A stretch of DNA of 42,556 nt, taken from CAZQSL01 sp964595945 (lineage in GTDB: Bacteria; UBP15; UBA6099; JAJRTR01). The notes below the pieces were generated by a model. That model was given only the letters and a program-made list of their open reading frames with translations, had not been told where the DNA came from and made no database searches. The position numbers and the translations under genes were made by a program. The DNA lies in assembly GCA_964595945.1 (NCBI GenBank), contig CAZQSL010000014.1:1-42556 (forward strand), read 5' to 3'. Below are positions 38,101 through 42,556 of the stretch, piece after piece; within the stretch, counting starts at the first letter, position 1, and every line of letters begins with the position of its first letter.

Positions 38101-41100
38101 CATCAGGCACTTCGACATTCGATACAAGGATGGGCAGATCAGCGAATGGGTCGACTGGCAGACCGCACAGACAAACAGAAGTGCGGCATTCACAGGAAAA
38201 AACAACCATACCTACTACTTCGAATGCCGCGCGATCGACAATGCCGGCAATCAGGAACCATTCACGAAAAGCAGCGAGACCTTCACGGCTATCGACACAA
38301 GCATCCCAGGCTCCATCGCTAGTGTTTATGACGGCCCCGGCCCGGATATAGACTATCAGACTTCCCCCGATTCCCTGACCGCTAACTGGGCGGCAGCAGC
38401 CAATGCAGTAATGTATCATTATTCCGTCACAACAGGCGCGGGCACCGAATTAATCCCGTGGACTCCCGCCGGAGCGACTACTTCCATCACTATCACCGGA
38501 CTCTCACTTACGTCAGGCGTGCAGTACGTCGTCAAAGTCAAACCTCTCAACGCAGCGGGAATCGAAGGTTCTGCCGCACAGTCTGACGGTGTTACCGTCG
38601 ACACGACACCGCCTTCCGCTCCCCAGGTTGTCGATGACGGAGCCACCTCTGACTCGCCATCAACACTGACATTCAAATGGAGCGCCGAAGACAACGAGTC
38701 CCCCATCGTTTCATACACGTATGCTCTTGGCACTGCTCCCGGCGAATCCGACATGATCCCCTTCACGGCGGGACTGACGGCCAACTCGCTGACTCTCAAG
38801 GACCTTTCACTCACTAATGGAACGTCCTATTACCTCACCGTATTGGCTGTCAACGCTGCCGGTCTCACAGGCGATGCCGCATCGAGTGATGGTATCACTT
38901 ACAAGGTTAAAACAGTCTCGGTTACCGTTACGACACTCCCGCAGTTCGTCACCATCGCACCGGAGCAGGAACAAAAAATCAAATACACGCTTGCAATAAC
39001 CGGAAAGTCAGGACTCTCCCTCGACACCGAAAGACTCTACTTCGAGCTTCCCAATAGAGAAGTGGAATTTGCTCCCGAAACAGTATCCATCAAGATTGCT
39101 CAAAGCGCTCCTCGACTCGATCTAGAAAGAACTGTAAAATTCGAGCCTGCCATCGTGGCCGAAGCCATGGCCGGAGGACAGACCGGCAAAATCGGCGTAA
39201 AACGCGTCTTCACCGGTCTCGACGACGAGGGCAAAAAAGTCTCTGTCGAATACACTATCCCCGTTACCATCGAATCCGTCCAGCAGGTCACCGACGTCCT
39301 CGAAGTCACCGAGGCAAAGATTGATTTCTCAAGTGAAATCGAGCTGTTCTCGGTCGCTCAGCCGAAACTGACAGTCAAGGCAAAGGGCGTTGCCAACAGG
39401 GTTTCCGGCCGCCTGGTTTATAATGGCGAAGTCACGCCTGTTGCGTTCATCGTTTCCGGCGGCGGAAAGACTGACACTTTCGCCCTGCCCGAAATCGACA
39501 CATCCGAGCCTTCTTCCGGTACGCTCAAACTCATCGTGGATTCGCCCAACTATTTCGAGACTCCCGAAATCACTTTCGAAATCGCTCCTCCGAAAACCAC
39601 TTACAAAGTCGAAAGCGTAAAGATCGACTCTGATCGAAAAAAAGTGCTCAAAAATGACAAATTCGCCACCAGGGTTACCGTAAAAGTTGCCGGCTCCGGC
39701 GGCGAGGTACGCGGCAAGGCGTTGATCAATTCGGACGAATGGCAGGAATTCAAGATCGACATGGCAGCGGACGGCACGGCAACTTTCGAAACCCCGCCGC
39801 TCCCCTCGGATAAAGTCGGCGACATGAAATTCGCAGTAAAGATCACATATCCCAACGTTATCGGAGCCGAGGACCTCACCTATACTGTCGTAAGCGCGGG
39901 CAATGCGTTCCCGTCAAAACTCCCGCTGCCCGACAGCCGCGTCGCATGGTTTGCCATCAAGGACGCCTCCGACAGGCTAATGCTCGACTATACACAGCTC
40001 GGTGACGGGATTTCCCTGTGGTCGAAGGGCACTTCGCAGCTTTCTCTCAACATCCCGTCACTCGGCACTACATCTCCCGTATCGTTCGTGATCCCCGATA
40101 AGACGCCACTTAAATATACGTTCAGCGGCGGCGATCCCGAAACAGCCACATGGAAACTCGTCGATGGCACTCTCTCTGTATCCAAGCCCTTCACCGCTGT
40201 CCTCAATGTCCTGGGCAAGGTCACGATCGACAGGAAAACCGGACAGACCACCCCGATCATCACTATCGACAAGAGCGGCATGACGATCAACGGCGCCGGC
40301 AAAATAAACGGCAATCAGGTCATCACTTTCGACAACCTGAAAATCATGTCGAACAGCCCAGCCCGCATCATCGATGGAAAAGCTGTTATCGATGTATCGA
40401 AACTATCGCTCGCGATTACGGCTGACAGTGAAAATGCGCCACTCGTTTTCGCGCTCACGGACAAGGTCGACGAAAACCGCGGGATACTCCTCAGTGCTTC
40501 AGCAAAAATGACCGGTACGCTCGTCCTCGACAGCGAAGGCCTGCACATCCCGGACACCAGCGTCCCCGTCAGTTTTTCATACAGCTATGGCGAATACAGC
40601 CTGCCCGATGCCATGAAGGTCGAATTCCGCAGCGGCGTAGTGATTGACCTGTTCGCTCAGGCAGGAGAACCGGCGATCACGAAAGGACAGATCGTTTTCA
40701 GAGACTCGACCGGCGACGCCATCGAAATGGCGACCATCACCAGTGATAAAGGATTCGCAATGTCTCCCGATTTCTGGGATTCGGTCATTGGCAACGCCAT
40801 ACCGTCAACACTCGCGATGCCGGAAAGCAACATCATGTATGTCCGCACCCGTGACAAGGCCGGCAATCTGCTTGTCAACCTTTCAGTCGGAGTGAAAGAC
40901 AGTTTCAGTCAGGCTCTCAAGGTGACTATATGGCCTAAAGAGCCATCTGGGCTGCCTCTCTATATCCCGGCTCTCAAGATAGATGAAAATGATACGGACG
41001 ACTCGGACGCATTCATACCGCTCCAGATTTCCGAAGAATCGCCGCTCGAACTCGACTGCGCCCCCGACTGCACCAAACCCGAAAACTGGCGCATCGCCTC

Positions 41101-42556
41101 CGGTAACATTTCGCTTGGCGCCATGTCTCCAGTGCAATATGCCGGTGTGAGCGTGACCATCGGCGCTTTGACATACGAGCCCATCCGCAAAGTGCTAAAG
41201 ATTTCTGGCTCCGTGAAATTCGCCCTCGGTGATTCAGGAGCCAGCTCGTATTCTGTCCCATTCTCCGACCTGACCCTTTCCGATAAAGGCATCGTCGGAT
41301 CAGTGAAACTCAGTGCGGAAAACACTCCCCAGCCGTTCGTTTTCTCTGGAGCGAAATTCGTGCTCGAAAACGGCTCCCTGTTCTTCGAAAACAACGTCGC
41401 GTCGGCTTATTACCGCAACTGGAGCGCTTCTGCTGCAGAGCGCATCACCACCCTCAACTCCCGCAAGGATACCATCAAGACACGCAAGCAGGAACTCGCC
41501 GGGAAGACGAAGATATTCGATTCCCAGCTCCAGTCCCTTCAGACCGAAAAGTCACAGCTTCAGGCACTTGCCGCCGGCACATCGCCCGAAGCGCTCGAAG
41601 CCAGGGAACGTCTGATTTCCATCGACACCCAGATTTCACTTACCTCTGCCGACGCAAAAAGGATACTCGATGACATCCGCTCAGCCGACAACCTATCTGC
41701 TTCCATAGACAACGACATCCGCAACATACAGGCTTCCATCGACGCGGCTTCCGCGAAATCCTCCGACGATTCGAGTCTCCCAGTCGTTTATATTCATGAC
41801 ATGAAAGGGAAGATCACCGGTCTTCCTCTCTTCGGCGACATAAGCTCTAATCCGGCGGACTTTTCCGATTTCCATCTCTCATTCGACCCGATGGATTCGT
41901 ACAAGTCAAAGCTTTCCGGCACCATCACACTTGGCGATAACGGCTGGTACAACGACAATTCGCGGCGCGTTTTCACAGACGGAGCCCCCCCCAACGGCAG
42001 CCCGCTGATGATATCCAGTCTCTGGAACGACAAACTGCAGTTCGGCATCTACTATGCCATGATGAAGCTCCGTGACGGATCACTCACCGATGCGGGCTTT
42101 TCCGCAGCAATCAATTACAAGTCTTCCGAAATCGGCAAGCCGGTCTATTCGGTGATGAACATCGCATACGATACTAACACCGGCAACATAAGGGGCAACG
42201 CACTGCTTCCGGCGATGAAACAGGTCAATATATTCGGCATGAGCCTCGACGTCATCGGAGGCTATACTGACGTGTCATATCCGATCGCTTCCGGGAAAAC
42301 GGTCATAGAGTTCTACGGTATCAACGGGACGCTCTCGTCGCTGCCGCAACCAGTCGGCAAGCTTGCTGTGCCTGTCACACTCTCAAGCGCCCGCATCACC
42401 GAAAGCGGGTTCAGCGGGATCATCAGCAACCTGCCAACCAGTGTGCCGCTCCGGACTTTCGATATCATGGACACCGGCGCTGATGCCATCAGGGCCGACC
42501 TCACCTCCGTCAATCTCCAGATCGAAAACGACCGGCTCGTACGCGGGTCTCTTTCG
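29153..42556 (+). CDS. Giant modular secreted/surface protein (partial, open at right end)
   Basis: One frame runs without a stop from ATG 29153 (GAGGG upstream) to the last base, 4468 codons, and continues beyond the window. A signal peptide (about 1-26, ending PAHA) is followed by a Cys-containing domain of about 320 residues. Next come eight modules at about 346-1156, six with a four-Cys pattern, and 21 Ig/fibronectin-III-like modules at about 1156-3256. A beta-rich region from about 3256 onward contains a coiled coil near 4097-4205. Individual FN3-like units carry signatures such as YDVQYKDG, WTDW and GHTYYFRSRA. Such architecture is typical of adhesins or surface-layer fibres of diderms. 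No catalytic domain is recognisable in the visible part, and the C-terminal anchor or export signal is not in view. Long overlapping frames on both strands are shadows of this gene. Confidence 0.9.
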   Translation, partial: MKKNIYSSILLMALAAFVFHATPAHAALKATLNINSIDVDGNNSNYFTSGSHPASGSKSTCLYGEHYRGWDTVDPFVYFYLWQGGNSTNFQDCSVVLYDGGADCKATYSGNVSRTLTIDNQTLASFDIYVLNFDHTAGWLSDMKNVSSHRVLSAAGQSGDFWSNSLSPMLGNSVSTGCTNWDNTNLWEYTGLCLSGSNTDGLSCTNGYGYSKLNYNFYYTDDDGPSDVTNVRFTDSHVTSGGKLQDSDGRLDIAWDNGDDANSGTSFQIVVVESGGGNSSTILDVQTACNAAKSASICSSGCTYGANLRNGYSYQVKVRATNGCNPSTNNPTSSAYGWAPEIREDKIKPAINNSDAPLAWQAANASMYTLCNDMPVSETPACATDPEDCSLLGTIAGKAGCFCSGCDSTTYRIATFAANPGTCPSDYNSYTLPATQASPQTISSHVWVCAAGKDANGTTDFSDIPVEVKVDQVPPSVTVNGAPASWQNTDATASVGCSDSQSGCSVNAASHKLLVLGSNPGTCPADFASYTSANNTVITGYSWVCAASRDTVGNTGYSTPAEFRIEKSIPVATVSGAPAAWQNTNASAGVNCTDTGGSGCNNSTARVKIYSYDIAPGVCPATEASYDSTVPATVSAHSKVCAMIKDAAGNIGYSNPTEFPVEFKVDKTAPVTTATGVPGSWQTAAASVSVNCSDTGDSACDTMSYRIKTDASAGACSSSYGDYMSFSPAVISSHQWLCAASRDVAGNTSFSPQYEIKVDQTLPVVTTPEIYTTGTYHNGYYSGSTLSFRAAATDAGGSSLNTTSCEYSIDNGVSWLAATWDGTYCYKAGAAVAGTVNIKLRVSDIAGNTGTSPAITVQQDNTEPVISIGGVPGTWVNGDTTVTLSCSDAGSGCDATAYRMITYPADPGLCPVTWVSYGASAVPSITVSSRTWVCIAARDNVSNMKYNSAPVEIKVDKAAPTASISGAGAAWQNTDATATVTCSDTGDSGCDTSSYRTKSYSADPGSCPTTYADYDMPAPTAITSHYWVCGAVRDIAGSAAFTAPLEFKVDKTPPSFSTPQVYSANVYGTTYTGSVVDIRSAPTDGAGSGLDTATCYYSIDNGASFLAAAWDGTYCFKQSINVTGAINIKFRISDNAANTATSDPSAYSQDNTPPVSGVTPLSAYQTTNPFTVTWSGTDASTGIKNYDLQYKIGSLGTWTDWISDTTNLTALYTGSDGQTVYFQSRAEDNIGNVETYPGGSGDTHSLIDLSAPVSSVTALPAFKATTSFPISWTSSDGALGSGIKNHDIQVKDGTGIWSDWQTDNAALSATFTGTDGHTYYFQSRAEDSAGNMETYPGGSGDAFTQVDVSAPDSSITALPAYINIPTINISWSGNDGIGAGLKDFDIQYKQTSSGAWTDLMTATVLTTTSFAGSDATAYYFRSRSRDNLDNLESWPAAAGGDATVTFDLTAPTSSITSLPTWQTASTFTVSWSGSDATSGIAAYDIQYKDGAAGSWSNLLSGTTLTSTTFSGSDGHTYYFRSRATDNISNTEPWPAAANGDTGTTIDTSVPASSVSPLTQYQPALSFAVSWSSPDAGSDISGYDVQYKDGAGGVWTNWITATTLTTSTYTGADGHTYYFRSRVIDTAGNTEAWPAAANGDTGTTIDISAPSSAVAAQPQFTPDGVVTLQWDGVDAASGLDSYDIQYRRTQSGTWTDILTATTLTSTVFTGENGITFYFRVRARDLMGNVEDWPPADGDTSVTFDHSKPISEIASINPIASIPSINLSWAGADGANSSGIAHYDVQYRDGEEGQWTDLLTSTTLTATTFTGINGHTYYFRTRATDNVGNTEDYPPEDGDTATIVDLTPPVSYITPLAPFQSRTTFTIQWGGNDSVTSVASYDVQYKQDATGVWTNWITGTTLTSGTFSGGDGSTYYFRVRATDIAGHTESDHPGAGDTFTQVDTTALPPPAEIRDGSGADIDSVNNPSTLSANWTPVAGATKYYYAIGTTHTLQNVLGWTDAGTNTSATANGLSLADGQTYYFFVKAISISGIDGEWGFSDGVKLDTSKPRSSVAAMSAWQNSAAFSVRWSGNDGTGSGVASYDIQFRDSAVGEWTDWLSATPLTTSVFTGANGHTYYFRSRARDQIGNIEDWPAAANGDSFTTVNTTVLPAPSFVSDGTGADISLSSSRTTMSANWEAVSGATGYHFGIGLTPDSPNVVSWTDVYNVTSHTKTGMTLAENQTYYFFVRPYSNARVSGQSAVSNGVTIDSTSPSSSVTALPEYTPSLTMAVSWSGIDVASDIASYDVQYKDGTGGTWTDWLTATTLTTSVFTGAEGHTYHFRARAVDTIGNAESWPLSTGGDTLTTIDTIPPVTTPSPLDAYQNTVSFRLRWTSADSEPGSGSATYDVRYRDGSGEWTDWLSAIVPAEYVFSLGEDGHTYHFQIRAHDSAGNTENWPEDNSAISTTVDLTAPETSVAALSPYQSSSAFTLRWDGTDQVSGIRSYDVQYQDTTTGGVWTDIITSATDTQTVFNGVSGHTYNFRTRGRDNAGNLESWPETPSGDATTTIDSVPPSTAVAGLPLFQGSESFPISWSGSDGAGSGITAYDIEVRDGDSGEWTSLISASTDTSAFFTGVSGHTYYFRSRATDSLGNVESWPVTHDASTTVDTTPPTSYIKPFTAFQNSTVFMVEWTGDDQTGSGIKSHDVQYRDGSAGEWITLVSNTTQSQAAFSYGADAHTYFFRIRSRDNAGNSGVFPEAIDFASTTVDTTPPVSSVQFSGDYQSTESFKVRWNGTDAISGVKNYDVQYKDVTSGGNPASFTWKNWLTATPLTEATFDGANGHTYYYQSRARDNVGNIEAYPGGEGDTHTIVDTSKLPAPAVVSDGTANDESYTNNTASLSANWSVVTGASSYLYGVGTATDTPDITGWIDNGTATSVTNASLSLTEGNRYYFFVKAVNIAGVEGATGRSNGITVDTTPPVCRVSPLSPNLSLTSFSVSWDGTDSVSGIRHFDIRYKDGQISEWVDWQTAQTNRSAAFTGKNNHTYYFECRAIDNAGNQEPFTKSSETFTAIDTSIPGSIASVYDGPGPDIDYQTSPDSLTANWAAAANAVMYHYSVTTGAGTELIPWTPAGATTSITITGLSLTSGVQYVVKVKPLNAAGIEGSAAQSDGVTVDTTPPSAPQVVDDGATSDSPSTLTFKWSAEDNESPIVSYTYALGTAPGESDMIPFTAGLTANSLTLKDLSLTNGTSYYLTVLAVNAAGLTGDAASSDGITYKVKTVSVTVTTLPQFVTIAPEQEQKIKYTLAITGKSGLSLDTERLYFELPNREVEFAPETVSIKIAQSAPRLDLERTVKFEPAIVAEAMAGGQTGKIGVKRVFTGLDDEGKKVSVEYTIPVTIESVQQVTDVLEVTEAKIDFSSEIELFSVAQPKLTVKAKGVANRVSGRLVYNGEVTPVAFIVSGGGKTDTFALPEIDTSEPSSGTLKLIVDSPNYFETPEITFEIAPPKTTYKVESVKIDSDRKKVLKNDKFATRVTVKVAGSGGEVRGKALINSDEWQEFKIDMAADGTATFETPPLPSDKVGDMKFAVKITYPNVIGAEDLTYTVVSAGNAFPSKLPLPDSRVAWFAIKDASDRLMLDYTQLGDGISLWSKGTSQLSLNIPSLGTTSPVSFVIPDKTPLKYTFSGGDPETATWKLVDGTLSVSKPFTAVLNVLGKVTIDRKTGQTTPIITIDKSGMTINGAGKINGNQVITFDNLKIMSNSPARIIDGKAVIDVSKLSLAITADSENAPLVFALTDKVDENRGILLSASAKMTGTLVLDSEGLHIPDTSVPVSFSYSYGEYSLPDAMKVEFRSGVVIDLFAQAGEPAITKGQIVFRDSTGDAIEMATITSDKGFAMSPDFWDSVIGNAIPSTLAMPESNIMYVRTRDKAGNLLVNLSVGVKDSFSQALKVTIWPKEPSGLPLYIPALKIDENDTDDSDAFIPLQISEESPLELDCAPDCTKPENWRIASGNISLGAMSPVQYAGVSVTIGALTYEPIRKVLKISGSVKFALGDSGASSYSVPFSDLTLSDKGIVGSVKLSAENTPQPFVFSGAKFVLENGSLFFENNVASAYYRNWSASAAERITTLNSRKDTIKTRKQELAGKTKIFDSQLQSLQTEKSQLQALAAGTSPEALEARERLISIDTQISLTSADAKRILDDIRSADNLSASIDNDIRNIQASIDAASAKSSDDSSLPVVYIHDMKGKITGLPLFGDISSNPADFSDFHLSFDPMDSYKSKLSGTITLGDNGWYNDNSRRVFTDGAPPNGSPLMISSLWNDKLQFGIYYAMMKLRDGSLTDAGFSAAINYKSSEIGKPVYSVMNIAYDTNTGNIRGNALLPAMKQVNIFGMSLDVIGGYTDVSYPIASGKTVIEFYGINGTLSSLPQPVGKLAVPVTLSSARITESGFSGIISNLPTSVPLRTFDIMDTGADAIRADLTSVNLQIENDRLVRGSLS
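30190..32620 (+). repeat. Eight disulfide-type Ig-like modules in the giant protein
   Basis: Six modules share a start like GAPAsWQNTDAT, then a cysteine pattern: CSD-(few)-GC, PGxCP and WVCAA. The landmark Trp codons are at 30230, 30608, 30893, 31193, 31775 and 32063. Two variant modules (SIDNG landmarks at 31574 and 32444) lack that start and instead carry SIDNGxSxLAAxWDGTYC, in the order four standard, variant, two standard, variant. Each ends with a linker like EFKVDKTAPV. Four cysteines per standard unit predict two disulfides, consistent with an extracytoplasmic location. Confidence 0.8.
32620..38910 (+). repeat. Twenty-one FN3/Ig-like modules in the giant protein
   Basis: The GHTYYF-type landmark begins at 32801, 33098, 33395, 33692, 33989, 34286, 34586, 34880, 35198, 35486, 35807, 36092, 36395, 36692, 36992, 37289, 37601, 37919, 38204, 38516 and 38819. 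The first six are spaced by exactly 297 bases (99 codons); later spacings vary between 285 and 321. Five units (35198, 35807, 37919, 38516, 38819) form a second subtype with SANW...GVG...YYFFVKA, closer to classical FN3. Linkers read like DTTPPVSSV. Confidence 0.85.
38911..42556 (+). other. C-terminal beta-rich region of the giant protein
   Basis: More than 1200 residues without the FN3 landmarks. They show alternating beta-strand patterns (for example KINGNQVITFDNLKI and SGSVKFALGDSG) and repeated short strand-turn units such as GTITLGDNGWYN. I recognise no named domain. A beta-helix, a stacked sandwich array or a passenger domain are all possible. A coiled-coil insertion lies at 41441-41765. 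Confidence 0.5.
41441..41765 (+). other. Coiled-coil segment within the giant protein
   Basis: About 108 residues of heptad-like, charged helical sequence (RITTLNSRKDTIKTRKQE, then LQSLQTEKSQLQALAAG, SIDNDIRNIQASID) interrupt the beta-rich region. It may form a hairpin of two helices with a turn around GTSPEALEAR, serving as a spacer or oligomerisation stalk. Confidence 0.65.

Noticed and set aside
31807..38400. Many 60-165-codon frames on both strands within the giant gene
   Set aside because: They are out-of-frame shadows of the repeated modules; the in-frame reading is continuous and has domain signatures.
1..42556. CRISPR arrays, prophage, integrases, transposases and toxin-antitoxin pairs
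   Set aside because: No array of direct repeats with regular spacers and no recognisable recombinase, phage or toxin-antitoxin gene was found. The tandem units at 30-39 kb are protein modules, not CRISPR.

Overview
The window looks like chromosomal DNA of a diderm (Gram-negative) bacterium, most likely from an uncultivated lineage. It encodes a Wza-type outer-membrane polysaccharide export protein, a Wzz-type copolymerase and a predicted outer-membrane beta-barrel ending in phenylalanine. Starts are mostly ATG with ordinary Shine-Dalgarno sites, and promoters are of the sigma-70 type. I cannot assign a phylum from the sequence alone; candidate phyla such as Riflebacteria or Lentisphaerae-like groups are a guess.

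Layout. Bases 1-565 hold a dispersed hairpin repeat and a 5'-truncated orphan reading frame. Then follow a large hybrid histidine kinase (minus), tRNA-Leu(UAA) (minus), a secreted C45-type amidohydrolase (minus), a GH84 beta-N-acetylglucosaminidase-like protein (plus), and a minus-strand run of flippase, truB and a GH4 glycosidase. A methyl-accepting chemotaxis protein (plus) is followed by a 670-base intergenic zone of nested inverted repeats. A minus-strand wza-wzz-DMT transporter cluster diverges from leuS. After these come a long class II aldolase, aroB, RNase P RNA (rnpB, with a near-consensus promoter), a CvpA-like membrane protein and metK.

The right third (26.7-42.6 kb) is the striking part. 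An outer-membrane beta-barrel protein with a long Lys/Pro/Ala-rich N-terminal region is followed 49 bases later by one uninterrupted reading frame. It starts at 29153 and is still open at the window end, at least 4468 codons. It carries a signal peptide, a Cys-containing N-terminal domain, eight modules of about 95 residues (six of them with a four-cysteine pattern), and 21 Ig/fibronectin-III-like modules. Landmark motifs in the first modules recur at exactly 297 bases. A long beta-rich region with an embedded coiled coil follows. This is a giant secreted or surface protein, probably made together with its outer-membrane partner.

At a smaller scale, the intergenic regions share families of repeats. 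One is a roughly 165-base element present twice in full and once as a tail. Another is a 27-base perfect inverted pair nested inside an outer inverted pair. A third is a hairpin repeat present at both the window start and 13.8 kb. A short structured stretch downstream of aroB has the layout of an anti-Shine-Dalgarno small RNA. Functional coupling between most neighbouring genes is weak (housekeeping genes mixed with sensory and glycan genes), apart from the wza-wzz pair, the cvpA-metK pair and the barrel-giant protein pair.
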